A stretch of DNA of 64,000 bases from the NCBI RefSeq assembly GCF_000223375.1, contig NC_017384.1, positions 2,696,001-2,760,000 of the forward strand, read 5' to 3'. The first letter of the stretch is position 1, and each line of letters opens with the position of its first letter. The notes below the pieces were generated by a model that made no database searches, was not told the origin of the DNA, and saw only the letters and a list, made by a program, of their open reading frames with translations. The position numbers were made by a program, and so were the translations under genes. The stretch is from Ketogulonicigenium vulgare WSH-001. GTDB lineage: Bacteria > Pseudomonadota > Alphaproteobacteria > Rhodobacterales > Rhodobacteraceae. Shown here one piece after another: positions 53,619 to 63,197 of this stretch.

Positions 53619-54533
53619 CTACTGCTGGCGTTCGTCGTCGGGATGGGGCGGGGCGCCAAATGGGTCTTTGTGGATCATCACATCGGCATTGGGCAGTGCG
53701 CGGACAATCGCGCGGCGCAGGGCGGCGCTGGTGCGATGGGCTGCGAACAGGGTCTGGTTGCCGTCCATCTCGATATGCAAGGTGACAAAGATGCGGCTGC
53801 CCGAGGTGCGGGTTTTCAGGTCGTGATAGCCGATAATGCCATCGAAATCGCGCGCGACGCCTTCGATTGTTGCAATGACATCTGGTGGGGCGCTGCGATC
53901 CATCAGCGCGTCCCAGGCCTGTTTGCCGATCTTGGCCGCTCCGCGCAGCATCAACCCTGCGGCCAACAGCGCGATCACACTGTCGACGGCGCCGATCCCC
54001 CAAAGGGCCGAGACCGCAAGCGCGATCAGCGCGCCGATATTGGGGATCAGATCACCGATATAATGCAGCGAATCCGCCGCGACGACGCGGCTGCCGGTGC
54101 GCCGCGCGACATGGCGCTGCCATGCAACCAGTCCCAAGGTCAGCACGATCGACAGCACCATGATGACCATCCCGATCCCCTGCGCGCCGATCACATCGGT
54201 ATCGCCCGCCGCCATGCGGCGGATCGCGGCCAGAGCGATCAGCACCGCCGAGGCTGTGATGACCAAAGATTGGGCGAGCGCGGTCAGATCCTCGACCGCG
54301 GTATGGCCAAAATGGTGATCTTTGTCCGCAGGTTTGGCGGCATAGGCAATGGCGATCAGCCCGCCCAGCGACATCAGCAGATCCAGCGCGGAATCGGCCA
54401 GCGTTGCCGCAATCGACAGCGCGCCCGTCGCTTGCAGCGCCCATAGCTTGCCCAGCACCAATAGGCTGGCCACTGATACCGAAAGCACACCGGCGGAAAG
54501 GTTCAACCGGTTGTTATCGTCAGATTTTGACAT
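53619..54533 (-). CDS. Cation diffusion facilitator (CDF) metal exporter
   Basis: This 304-residue protein has six membrane helices and the metal site residues Asp47 and Asp51 (ADSALD) in TM2. HxxxD follows in DSLHYIGDLIPN of TM5, plus a His-rich HHFGH loop. A cytoplasmic C-terminal domain has HIEMDGNQTLF. The quartet resembles FieF-type Zn/Fe exporters. It is monocistronic by position and transcribed into the gap before the amino-acid transporter. Confidence 0.92.
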   Translation of the reverse strand: MSKSDDNNRLNLSAGVLSVSVASLLVLGKLWALQATGALSIAATLADSALDLLMSLGGLIAIAYAAKPADKDHHFGHTAVEDLTALAQSLVITASAVLIALAAIRRMAAGDTDVIGAQGIGMVIMVLSIVLTLGLVAWQRHVARRTGSRVVAADSLHYIGDLIPNIGALIALAVSALWGIGAVDSVIALLAAGLMLRGAAKIGKQAWDALMDRSAPPDVIATIEGVARDFDGIIGYHDLKTRTSGSRIFVTLHIEMDGNQTLFAAHRTSAALRRAIVRALPNADVMIHKDPFGAPPHPDDERQQ

Positions 54534-54540
54534 GGCAGAC

Positions 54541-55245
54541 CTAGTTTCTGATCTCGGTGGGATCGACGCCCCACAGTGCGGATTTCATCACCCAGCCGCG
54601 ATAGCCGCCCGCGCCAATGCGGCACCAATCGGGGCGGCATTCATCCAGATCCGCGATCACGCCGTTCTCGAACTGGGCGATGACGGGGGCATTCGCCTCG
54701 GGTTGGGCCAAGACAGGCAGCAGCTCGGCTTGGACGATTACGGTGCGATTGCCCGACAGCAGGGCGTAATGCACCCAGCCGCCTTCGCCGTCGCGGTCGA
54801 TGATGCGCCGCCAGTGTTCATATTCACCCGTGATCTGCACCGGCAGGCCCGCGCGGTGGAAGACCCAATCGACGCGCTGCGACGAGGCGGGGCCGCGCCG
54901 CACATTCACCTCGTTGCTGCGCAGGGACACATAACGCGGTACCGGCAGGTTGGTCGATGCGCCCAGCTGCGGGCCGGTAGGCTCGGGCGGCTCGGGCGTG
55001 CCGCTGGCAGGGGTGGGCGGCGGCGGGGGTGGCTCGGCCGGTGCCGCGACGGGTGCCTCGACAGGGGCCGCGCCTGCAACTGCGGCGGCAATTGCATCGG
55101 CATCAGCGTCTTGCGCTGGTGCACTTGCGTCGGGGCGCGGCGGAGGGCTGGGAATATCGCTGTCTTGGGCGGCGGCAGGCAGCGCCAGACACAGGGCAAG
55201 CGCCGCGATCTGCATCAAAATGCTGATGGATGTCACTGTCTTCAT
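54541..55245 (-). CDS. SH3-domain protein with a signal peptide
   Basis: The 234-residue precursor has a signal peptide (residues 1-26, ending PAAAQ). A low-complexity Ala/Pro-rich linker (about 30-90) follows. Two SH3-like modules come next: RYVSLRSNEVNVRRGPASSQRVDWVF and VIAQFENGVIADLDECRPDWCRI. The pattern fits bacterial SH3 (SH3_4) proteins of the periplasm, possibly cell-wall related. The function is not known. Confidence 0.85.
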   Translation of the reverse strand: MKTVTSISILMQIAALALCLALPAAAQDSDIPSPPPRPDASAPAQDADADAIAAAVAGAAPVEAPVAAPAEPPPPPPTPASGTPEPPEPTGPQLGASTNLPVPRYVSLRSNEVNVRRGPASSQRVDWVFHRAGLPVQITGEYEHWRRIIDRDGEGGWVHYALLSGNRTVIVQAELLPVLAQPEANAPVIAQFENGVIADLDECRPDWCRIGAGGYRGWVMKSALWGVDPTEIRN

Positions 55246-55328
55246 AAAGCCGCCCTGCCTGATGGGGGTATTTTGCCATCATGGCGCGCCAGAGGAAAGC
55301 GCCTTGCAGTAGAGGAAGCCGAAATAGG

Positions 55329-55357
55329 GATGGCCCGCCACAATCGGGCGGGCCATC
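55329..55357. terminator. Hairpin at the end of the purine operon
   Basis: GATGGCCCGCC (55329-55339) and GGCGGGCCATC (55347-55357) give a perfect 11-bp stem. On the minus strand it follows the BMP gene stop by 8 bases but is followed by a poor T-tract (CCCTATTTC). It likely protects or ends the operon message. The gap 55246-55328 shows nothing else. Confidence 0.6.
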
Positions 55358-55365
55358 AATGCCGC

Positions 55366-56454
55366 TTAGGACGGGATTTGCGCCGTGATACCTTCGACAT
55401 AGAAGCCCATCGACAGCAGGTCTTCGTCGCTGGCGGTCTCGCCCTCGGCCAGCCAGGCCGAGCCGTCTTGACGGTTCAACGGGCCGGTGAAGGGGTGGTA
55501 GGTGCCAGCGGCGATGGCATCGCGCAGAGCCTCGGCCTCGGCCTTGACCTCGGCGGGAACAGCGTCGGTGATCTCGCCAATGCCGACTTCACCCTCGGCG
55601 ATACCGCCCCAGGTTGCGGTCGATTCCCATGTGCCGTCAATCACGGCCTGCACGCGCTTGATATAATAGGGCGCCCAGTTGTCGATAATCGCCGAGACGC
55701 GCGGGAAGGGGGCAAAAGCCGACATATCCGAGGCCTGGCCAAAGGTGACGATGCCGCCTTTGGTTTGGGCTGCGGCCTGCGGTGCGGTCGAATCGGTGTG
55801 CTGCAAGATCACATCGACGCCCTGTTCGATCATCGCGGTTGCGGCATCTGCCTCGACCGCCGGGTCGAACCACGAATAGGCCCAAGCGACGACCAGCTCG
55901 ATATCCGGATTCACTTTTTTGGCGTGGATATAGGTCGAGTTGATGCCCTGAATAACCTCGGGGATCGGGAAAGAGCCGATATAGCCGATCTTATTCGTCT
56001 GGGTCATGCGGCCTGCGATGGTCGCCATAACCGCGCGGCCCTCATAGAAACGGGCATCATAGGTGGCGACGTTTTCCGCACGCATATAGCCGGTGCAATG
56101 TTCGAAATAGATATCGGGGAATTGCGCCGCGACCGCCATGGTCGCTTCCATATAGCCGAACGAGGTGGTGAAGATCAGCTTGCAGCCGGCCAGCGCCATC
56201 TGGGTGATCGCACGCTCGGCATCCGCGCCTTCGGGGACGCTTTCTTGATAGACGGTTTCGATCGCGGTGCCGAAATATTCCAGCAGGGCCAGGCGTCCCT
56301 GTTCATGCTGGAACGTCCAGCCACCATCGCCAATCGGGCCGACATAGATAAAGCCGACTTTCACCGGCGCTTGGGCGCGGGCGGGCAGGCCAAGGCCCGC
56401 CAGAACTGCGGCAGCGGCACCCGAGGCCAGAAGCGTTCTGCGTTTCAAAAGCAT
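55366..56454 (-). CDS. BMP-family ABC transporter substrate-binding protein
   Basis: The 362-residue precursor has a signal peptide (RRTLLASGAAAAVLAGLGLPARAQ), then a periplasmic-binding fold with KVGFIYVGPIGDGGWTFQHEQG, the BMP (PnrA-like) hallmark. Members bind nucleosides or purines. It is the last gene of the operon, 23 bases after the second permease gene. The likely ligand is a purine or nucleoside, from its genomic link with xanthine dehydrogenase. Confidence 0.93.
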   Translation of the reverse strand: MLLKRRTLLASGAAAAVLAGLGLPARAQAPVKVGFIYVGPIGDGGWTFQHEQGRLALLEYFGTAIETVYQESVPEGADAERAITQMALAGCKLIFTTSFGYMEATMAVAAQFPDIYFEHCTGYMRAENVATYDARFYEGRAVMATIAGRMTQTNKIGYIGSFPIPEVIQGINSTYIHAKKVNPDIELVVAWAYSWFDPAVEADAATAMIEQGVDVILQHTDSTAPQAAAQTKGGIVTFGQASDMSAFAPFPRVSAIIDNWAPYYIKRVQAVIDGTWESTATWGGIAEGEVGIGEITDAVPAEVKAEAEALRDAIAAGTYHPFTGPLNRQDGSAWLAEGETASDEDLLSMGFYVEGITAQIPS

Positions 56455-56477
56455 TCTCTCTCTCCGTTGTTGGACGT

Positions 56478-57404
56478 TTATTGCGTTGCGTGAAAGGGGC
56501 GGCCGATCATGGCCGGGCTGGCGCTGCTACGCCGCCCGCGCGAGATCAGGACAAGGGCAAGGATGGTGACGATATAGGGCGCCATCGCCAGCAGCGAGAC
56601 GGGCACCGGCACGCGCGCCAGTTGCAGGTTGATCTGCAGCACGGTGATGCCCCCAAACAGATAGGCACCGATCAGCAGGCGATCTGGCCGCCAGCTGGCG
56701 AAAACGACGATGGCAAGGGCGATCCAGCCCGCACCCGCCGTCAGCCCGTCGGTCCATTGCGGCACCCGCACGAGGCTGAGGTAAGCGCCGCCAAGGCCCG
56801 CGCAGGCGCCGCCGAACAAGATCGCAAGGCAGCGCACCAGCACAACTTTATATCCCAAAGCATGGGCGGCGTCGTGGTTCTCGCCCACGGCGCGCAGGAT
56901 CAGACCGGCGCGGGTGCGGTTCAGGAAAATCCACACGCCCAGGCACAGCAGCAGCGAGACATAGACCATGATATCATGGCTGAACAGGATCGGGCCAATC
57001 ACTGGCAGATCAGATATCACCGGGATATCAAGGCGATAGCTAGTCGGGGCCTTGATCCCGTTATACCCCTGACCCGCCAGCGAGGCAAAGCCAAGCCCGA
57101 ACAGGGTCAGGGCAAGGCCGGTGGCCACTTGGTTTGACAGCAGGAATTGCGTCAGCAGCGCAAACACCAGTGCCAGCGCTGCACCCCCCGCCGCCGCGCC
57201 GATATAGCCCAGCGTGACCGATTGGCTATGATGGGCGGCGATGAAGCCGCAGATCGCGCCGGTGATCATCATCCCCTCGACCCCGAGGTTCAGGACTCCG
57301 GCCTTCTCCACCACCAACTCACCAATCGCCGCCAGCAGGATCGGGGTCGAGGCCACCATCAACGAGGCGATCAGCAGAACCGGATTGATTGCCGACAGAT
57401 CCAT
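56478..57404 (-). CDS. ABC transporter permease (BMP-type, second)
   Basis: This 308-residue protein has about nine hydrophobic helices and the branched-chain-type permease segment VLNLGVEGMMITGAICGF. RAVGENHDAAHALGYKVVLVR is the EAA-like ATPase contact. It pairs with the upstream permease to form the membrane channel. The start at 57404 overlaps the preceding stop by one base. Confidence 0.93.
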   Translation of the reverse strand: MDLSAINPVLLIASLMVASTPILLAAIGELVVEKAGVLNLGVEGMMITGAICGFIAAHHSQSVTLGYIGAAAGGAALALVFALLTQFLLSNQVATGLALTLFGLGFASLAGQGYNGIKAPTSYRLDIPVISDLPVIGPILFSHDIMVYVSLLLCLGVWIFLNRTRAGLILRAVGENHDAAHALGYKVVLVRCLAILFGGACAGLGGAYLSLVRVPQWTDGLTAGAGWIALAIVVFASWRPDRLLIGAYLFGGITVLQINLQLARVPVPVSLLAMAPYIVTILALVLISRGRRSSASPAMIGRPFHATQ

Positions 57405-58495
57405 TATGCCACCTCTTTGGCTTTTGGCCGCGCAAGGCGCAGGCGGTAATTGGTCAGCACATCAAAGGCCAGCAAGAAGAACAGCAGCATGCCTTGGAAC
57501 ATCTGGATTGCGGCAGCGGGCAGGCCGATGGCCGTTTGCGCGGATTCGCCGCCAATATAAGTCAGCGCGAGCAAGAGGCCCGCGAGCAGTATGCCGACAG
57601 GATGCAACCGCCCAAGGAAAGCCACGATAATCGCGGTAAATCCGTACCCCACGCCAAAGTCGATCGAGATGCGCCCGGCGGGGCCGGCGACTTCGAACAT
57701 ACCCGCAAGTCCCGCAAGTGCGCCCGACAGGCCGGTGCAGATCAGGATCAATTTGCCCGGCTGCACGCCAGAAAACGCGGCGGCGCGCGGGCTTTGACCC
57801 GCAAGGCGGATGTTAAAGCCGAACATATGGCGGCTGAGGGCGACATAGGCGACGATCACCGCGATCAGCGCGGCTACAACGCCCCAATGCATCCCGGTGC
57901 CGGCGAAAATTTCGGTATTGGCGGCAGCGGGATAGCGCGAGATCACGCGCGAGCCCGGCATCCCCATGCCTTCGGGGTTGCGCATCGCACCCAGTGCCAT
58001 TTGCGCCACCAGACGTTCGGCAACATAGACCAGCATCAGTGAGACCAGCGTTTCGCTGGCGCCATATCTGACGCGCAAGATGCCGGGGATCAGGCCCCAG
58101 GCCATGCCACCTAGCGCGCCTGCGATCACCATCAGCGGGAAAATATACCACCCCGCCGCCGGATAGAACGCCAGCGCCACCGCCGCGCCACAAATGGCGC
58201 CAACGATATATTGCCCCTCGGCCCCGATATTCCAGATGCCGGCGCGAAAGCCGAACGAGAGGCCGACCGCGATCAGGATCAGCGGCCCCGCCTTGATCAG
58301 CAATTGCCCGCGATAATAGCTGGCGTGCTGGCCGAACAGCGGGTCCCAAAAGATGGTGCGCAGCGTGGCAAAGGGATCTTTACCCAGCAGCATAAACATC
58401 AGCCCGCCCGCAATCATCGTGGCCAACACGGCGATCAGCGGCGTGGCCCAGGTCCAGACATGCGAATGGGTCGGGCGCTTTTCCAGACGGATCAT
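57404..58495 (-). CDS. ABC transporter permease (BMP-type, first)
   Basis: The 363-residue protein starts MIRLEKRPTHSHVWTWATPL and has about ten hydrophobic helices, with GIWNIGAEGQYIVGAICG and NIRLAGQSPRAAAFSGVQPGK as conserved permease segments. It is translationally coupled to the ATPase upstream (four-base ATGA overlap) and to the second permease downstream. Confidence 0.93.
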   Translation of the reverse strand: MIRLEKRPTHSHVWTWATPLIAVLATMIAGGLMFMLLGKDPFATLRTIFWDPLFGQHASYYRGQLLIKAGPLILIAVGLSFGFRAGIWNIGAEGQYIVGAICGAAVALAFYPAAGWYIFPLMVIAGALGGMAWGLIPGILRVRYGASETLVSLMLVYVAERLVAQMALGAMRNPEGMGMPGSRVISRYPAAANTEIFAGTGMHWGVVAALIAVIVAYVALSRHMFGFNIRLAGQSPRAAAFSGVQPGKLILICTGLSGALAGLAGMFEVAGPAGRISIDFGVGYGFTAIIVAFLGRLHPVGILLAGLLLALTYIGGESAQTAIGLPAAAIQMFQGMLLFFLLAFDVLTNYRLRLARPKAKEVA

Positions 58496-60003
58496 GCCGC
58501 CACCTCGGCTTTTGCGCCGCCCAGCATCAGGCCGATATCGTCAATACCCAGGCCGCGCGCATCGCGCGCCTCGGACAGGTGGCCTGCGTTCAGCGCCGCG
58601 AAACGGTCGGAAATTTCCATCAATTCGTCCAGATCCTGGCTGACAACCACCACAGCCGCGCCCCGTGCTGCCAGATCCAGCAACGCCTGCCGGATCGCGG
58701 CCGCGGCTGCGGCATCGACGCCCCAAGTGGGTTGGTTCACCACCAGCACGGCGGGGTTTTGTAAAATCTCGCGCCCGACCACGAATTTTTGCAGATTGCC
58801 GCCCGACAGCGCGCGCGCCGCGACATGGGGGCCGGGGGTGCGCACGTCAAATGTCTCGATAATGCGGCGGGCAAAGGCGGTGGTCTTGGCCCAGTTGATA
58901 AAGCCGCCATCGACCAGCTTTTCACGCAAAGCGCCGGTCAGCAGCGCGTTTTCCGACAGGCTCATATCGGGGGCGGCGGCGTGGCCCAGGCGTTCCTCGG
59001 GCGCGGCCAGCAGGCCCAGTTTGCGGCGATCATTCGGGCGCGAGGTGCCGACATCACTGCCGTTCAGCCAGATCATCCCGGCGGGGCTGCGCATCTCGCC
59101 CGACAGGGCCAGCAGCAATTCATCCTGACCATTGCCGGCAACGCCGCCGATACCCAGAATCTCGCCCCGCCGCAGGATCAGCGAGACGTTATGCAAAGGG
59201 GTGCCAAAGGCGCGGGGTGAGGGCAGCGAGAGGCTCTTCAGCTCGAGCGCTATTTCACCTGCGAGCACCGGCGCGCGGCTGGGGGTTTGCAGGCTGGCGC
59301 CGACCATCATTTCCGCCATATCGCGGGCGGATGTGGTGCGCGGATCGCAACTGCCGACCACCTCGCCATGACGCAGCACGGTGGCGCTGTCGCAGATGGC
59401 GCGGATTTCCTCGAGCTTATGCGAGATATAAAGGATCGATCGCCCCTCGGCCCGCAGGCGGCGCAGGGTTTCGAACAGCGTGCTGACCTCTTGCGGTGTC
59501 AGGACCGAGGTCGGCTCATCCATGATCAGCAATTGCGGGTCTTGCAGCAGGCAGCGGATAATCTCGACGCGCTGCCGCTCGCCCGCCGAGAGATCGCCGA
59601 CGGTGCGTTCGGGCGACAGGGGCAGGCCGTAGGCGTTGGAAATCTCGGTGATGCGCTGGGCAAGTGCGGCCATCGGCGGCGGGTTTTCCATGCCGAGGGC
59701 GACGTTCTCGGCGACGGTCAGCGCCTCGAACAGGGAAAAATGCTGGAACACCATCGCGACACCCGCAGCGCGGGCGGCGCGTGGCTCGGCCGGGTGATAG
59801 GGTTTGCCATCGAGCTGCATCGTGCCGCTATCGGGGCGGACAAGGCCATAGATGGTTTTCACCAGTGTCGATTTGCCCGCGCCGTTTTCCCCCAGCAGGG
59901 CATGCACCTCGCCCTTGGCGATCTGAAAGGAAATGTCGCGATTGGCAACCACACCCGGATAGGCCTTGGTCAGGCCTGAAAGCCCCAGCAGCACATCACT
60001 CAC
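58492..60003 (-). CDS. ABC transporter ATP-binding protein with two NBDs
   Basis: This 503-residue protein has two ABC ATPase domains. The first has Walker A GENGAGKSTL (about residues 37-46) and signature LSAGERQRVEI. The second has a degenerate Walker A (GVAGNGQDELL) and the signature LSGGNLQKFVVG in its C-terminal half. This tandem form is typical of BMP/sugar-type importers such as RbsA/YufO. It energises the two permeases. It begins 12 bases after xdhC. Confidence 0.95.
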   Translation of the reverse strand: MSDVLLGLSGLTKAYPGVVANRDISFQIAKGEVHALLGENGAGKSTLVKTIYGLVRPDSGTMQLDGKPYHPAEPRAARAAGVAMVFQHFSLFEALTVAENVALGMENPPPMAALAQRITEISNAYGLPLSPERTVGDLSAGERQRVEIIRCLLQDPQLLIMDEPTSVLTPQEVSTLFETLRRLRAEGRSILYISHKLEEIRAICDSATVLRHGEVVGSCDPRTTSARDMAEMMVGASLQTPSRAPVLAGEIALELKSLSLPSPRAFGTPLHNVSLILRRGEILGIGGVAGNGQDELLLALSGEMRSPAGMIWLNGSDVGTSRPNDRRKLGLLAAPEERLGHAAAPDMSLSENALLTGALREKLVDGGFINWAKTTAFARRIIETFDVRTPGPHVAARALSGGNLQKFVVGREILQNPAVLVVNQPTWGVDAAAAAAIRQALLDLAARGAAVVVVSQDLDELMEISDRFAALNAGHLSEARDARGLGIDDIGLMLGGAKAEVAA

Positions 60004-60015
60004 AAGCGCCCCCCG

Positions 60016-60912
60016 CTATTGCGACTGCAATTCTTTACCTTTCAGTAAAGCGTAAACCACGCCTATCGCAATGGCTTGTGGCGGTTTCCCTAAAGCGGGA
60101 TCGCCAATTGGGCAGGTAATGCGCTGAATTTGGGCGTCGCTATGACCGAGCGTTGCAAGGCGACGCTGAAAGCGAATCCATTTCGTATCCGACCCGATCA
60201 GACCTGCGCTGTGAAAGCCGTGTGACAGCAATGCATGGCACAGGGCAAAGTCGAAATCATGCGAATAGGTCATGATCAGATGATCGGCATGGGCGGGCGC
60301 ATAGGGCACCACCCGCGCGGGATCAGCGGCGATCAGCGGCGTGACATTGGCGGGCGTATCAGGAAAGCGATCCGCGCTGGTATCGACCCAAGTGATCTGC
60401 CGGTCGTTCAGCGGTGCGAGGATGCTGACAATCGCCCGCCCGACATGGCCCGCGCCGAACAGCCACAGCGGGCGGTTTTGCGGGGGTGGCCCCTCGATGA
60501 TCCAGCCAGCCTCTATGCGCGGCGTGCCATCTGGCAGGGGAGTAAGCTGCGCGGGCGGCGGGGCGGCGGGGTCAATCGGGCGCGCATAGGGCAGGGCGCT
60601 GGGCAGATTTTGCGCGGTAAAGACCTCATACAGCAGGGTAACCGACCCGCCGCAACATTGGCCAAGGCGGGGGCCAAGGGGATAGGTTTGCAGGCGCGGG
60701 GCGGCATCCTCGGCCAGCAGGGCGCGGGCGGCGCGGATCGCCTCGTCCTCGAGACGGCCGCCGCCGATAGTGCCCTCTAGCCCGTTTGTGGTGACCAGCA
60801 TACTGGTGCCGGTTTCGCGCGGGACCGAGCCTGCATGTTTCAGCACCAGCACCCGCACAAGGCGCAGGTGCTGGGCGACAGCGCGCGTCAGCGCTGCAAG
60901 ATCAAGGCTCAT
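60016..60912 (-). CDS. xdhC: Xanthine dehydrogenase accessory protein XdhC
   Basis: This 298-residue protein has the XdhC/CoxI pattern: VLKHAGSVPRETGTSMLVT near residue 24 with the GGGRLEDEAI segment, then a Rossmann-like C-terminal half with PLWLFGAGHVGRAI. It binds the molybdenum cofactor, aids its sulfuration and inserts it into XdhB. The start overlaps the xdhB stop by four bases. The operon context fits. Confidence 0.95.
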   Translation of the reverse strand: MSLDLAALTRAVAQHLRLVRVLVLKHAGSVPRETGTSMLVTTNGLEGTIGGGRLEDEAIRAARALLAEDAAPRLQTYPLGPRLGQCCGGSVTLLYEVFTAQNLPSALPYARPIDPAAPPPAQLTPLPDGTPRIEAGWIIEGPPPQNRPLWLFGAGHVGRAIVSILAPLNDRQITWVDTSADRFPDTPANVTPLIAADPARVVPYAPAHADHLIMTYSHDFDFALCHALLSHGFHSAGLIGSDTKWIRFQRRLATLGHSDAQIQRITCPIGDPALGKPPQAIAIGVVYALLKGKELQSQ

Positions 60913-63197
60913 GACCTTGTGCGACCTATCGCGGTCAGGATCGCTTCGGCCGTCGCGGGTGCGCGTAATTCAGGCCATGTCGGGCCGCAGGCGCAAACCG
61001 CGTCCTGCAGCGCAAGGAAGGCAGATATCCCGTGCATGAAGGGCGGCTCGCCCACGGCCTTTGACCGATAGATCGTCGGCAGCGGCGCGGGGCGGTTCAC
61101 CAGATCCACATTGAAGATGCGCGGGCGATCCGAACAGGCCGGAATTTTATAGGTCGAAGGGGCATGCGTGCGCAGCATCCCTTTGTCGTCCCAGACCAGT
61201 TCCTCGGTCGTCAGCCAGCCTGCGCCTTGGACATAGGCCCCCTCGATCTGACCGATATCAATCACAGGGTTCAGCGAGGCGCCGGTGTCATGCAAGATAT
61301 CGGCGCGCAGGATGCGGTTCTCGCCGGTCAACGTGTCCAGCACCACCTCGGTCACGGCGCAGCCATAGGCGAAGTAGTAAAAGGCGCGGCCCTGACCCTT
61401 GATCCGATCCCACGAGATGTCGGGCGTTTTATAGTGGCCCGTCGCCGAGAGCGCGACACGCTGGTTATAGCAGATGCGGGCGGCCTCGGGGAATGTGATG
61501 CTTTGGCCGGTGAAATGCACCTGATCGTCAACGAAACGCACATCGGTGGGGTTGGTTTGATAGAGGGGGCCAAGCGCCTCGGCCATGCGGGTGCGCAGCG
61601 TCTCGCAGGCGATATGGGTTGCGGCGCCGTTCAGGTCAGAGCCGGACGAGGCGGCCGTGGCCGAGGTGTTCGGCACCTTTGCCGTATCGGTTGCGGTAAT
61701 GCGGATGCGATCAATGTCGATCCCCAAAGATTTCGCCGCAATTTGTGCGACCTTTTGGAACAGGCCCTGTCCCATTTCCGTGCCGCCGTGGTTCAGCGAG
61801 ACCGAGCCGTCTTGATAGATATGCACCAGCGATCCGGCCTGATTGAACTGGGTCGCGGTAAAGGAAATCCCGAACTTCACCGGCGAGAACGCAAGGCCCT
61901 TTTTCAACCGGTCATTCTGGGCGTTCCACTCATCGACCGCCGCGCGGCGGCTGGCGTAATCGGACGTCGTCATCAGACGGTCGGTCATGTCCTGCAAGAT
62001 GAAGTCTGTGACCTGCATCCCGTAAGGCGTGGTGTTATCCACCCCCGCAGCCTCCATCGGCTGGTAATAGTTCCGGCGGCGCAGGGTGATCGCGTCGATG
62101 CCGGTCGTATGCGACAGATGGGCGATGATCTGCTCCATCCCGAACAGGCCCTGCGGCCCGCCAAAGCCGCGATAGGCCGTCGCAGATTGCATATTCGTCT
62201 TCAGCCGGTGCGAGGTGATGCGCATATCCGCGATCAGATAGGCGTTTTCCGCATGCAGCATGGCGCGGTCCGCCACCGCCAGGGACAGATCCTGCGCCCA
62301 GCCGCAGCGGGTGTAATGTGTGACATCAATCGCCAGAATGCGGCCGGTGTCGTCATAGCCGACGGTATAATCGATCCGGAAATCATGGCGTTTGCCGGTG
62401 ATCATCATATCGTCGTCGCGGTCATAGCGCATTCGGCAGACGCGACCCGTGGCGCGGGCCGCAATGGCGCAGGCGACGGCCAGCGCATTGCCCTGACTTT
62501 CCTTGCCGCCAAACCCGCCCCCCATGCGGCGCGTCTCGACCCGGACGCCATGCATATGGGTGCCAAGCGCTTCGGCCACCTTATGCTGGATCTCGGACGG
62601 GTGCTGGGTCGAGCAGTTGACCAGCATATCGCCATTTTCCTGCGGCCAAGCCATCGCGACCTGACCTTCAAGGTAAAAGTGTTCCTGCCCGCCCATGCTC
62701 AGGCTGCCGGTCAGTCGATGCGGCGCGGTTTGCAGCGCGGCAGGGGCATCGCCCTTGGTCCAGACCATCGCCGCCTTTTCGAACCGGCTGTCAGCGGCGA
62801 GGGCCTGTTCAATCGTCAGGATCGGCTCTTCCGCCTGATATTCGACCTTGGCCTTGCGCGCCGCCTTGCGGGCGGCGAGGTGGCTGGTGGCGACGACGAT
62901 GAACAGGGGCTGGCCGATATGGTTCACGCGGCCGGTCGCCAGAAGCGGCTCGTCATGCCAGCCGGGGCTGACATCATTGTCAAAGGGCAGATCATCCACC
63001 GTGATGACCTGCACCACGCCGGGGGCGGCGCGCACGGCGGTCAGATCCATCGACAAGATGCTGCCGCGCGCAATCGTGGATAGGCCAAAGGCCAGATGCA
63101 GCGCATCGCGCGGTGCCGGGATATCGTCCGTATAGCGCGCCTTGCCGGTCACATGCAGGGTGGCGGCATCATGGGGCAGGGATTTCGCGACGCTCAT
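60909..63197 (-). CDS. xdhB: Xanthine dehydrogenase molybdopterin-binding subunit
   Basis: This 762-residue subunit carries the molybdenum cofactor. The N-terminal domain has HVTGKARYTDDIP, and GGGFGGKESQG binds the cofactor pyrophosphate. NHGGTEMGQGLFQKVAQ is near the active site and a conserved Glu late in the sequence lies in KAVGEPPF. It oxidises hypoxanthine/xanthine to urate. Its start overlaps the xdhA stop by four bases (ATGA). Confidence 0.96.
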   Translation of the reverse strand: MSVAKSLPHDAATLHVTGKARYTDDIPAPRDALHLAFGLSTIARGSILSMDLTAVRAAPGVVQVITVDDLPFDNDVSPGWHDEPLLATGRVNHIGQPLFIVVATSHLAARKAARKAKVEYQAEEPILTIEQALAADSRFEKAAMVWTKGDAPAALQTAPHRLTGSLSMGGQEHFYLEGQVAMAWPQENGDMLVNCSTQHPSEIQHKVAEALGTHMHGVRVETRRMGGGFGGKESQGNALAVACAIAARATGRVCRMRYDRDDDMMITGKRHDFRIDYTVGYDDTGRILAIDVTHYTRCGWAQDLSLAVADRAMLHAENAYLIADMRITSHRLKTNMQSATAYRGFGGPQGLFGMEQIIAHLSHTTGIDAITLRRRNYYQPMEAAGVDNTTPYGMQVTDFILQDMTDRLMTTSDYASRRAAVDEWNAQNDRLKKGLAFSPVKFGISFTATQFNQAGSLVHIYQDGSVSLNHGGTEMGQGLFQKVAQIAAKSLGIDIDRIRITATDTAKVPNTSATAASSGSDLNGAATHIACETLRTRMAEALGPLYQTNPTDVRFVDDQVHFTGQSITFPEAARICYNQRVALSATGHYKTPDISWDRIKGQGRAFYYFAYGCAVTEVVLDTLTGENRILRADILHDTGASLNPVIDIGQIEGAYVQGAGWLTTEELVWDDKGMLRTHAPSTYKIPACSDRPRIFNVDLVNRPAPLPTIYRSKAVGEPPFMHGISAFLALQDAVCACGPTWPELRAPATAEAILTAIGRTRS

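Noticed and set aside
54349..56493. Open frame of about 714 codons on plus across the SH3 and BMP genes
   Set aside because: It crosses two convincing minus-strand genes with signal peptides and family motifs; it is Gly/Arg/His-rich.
61164..63083. Open frame of about 639 codons antisense to xdhB
   Set aside because: It mirrors a large conserved molybdoenzyme gene and shows no domain of its own.
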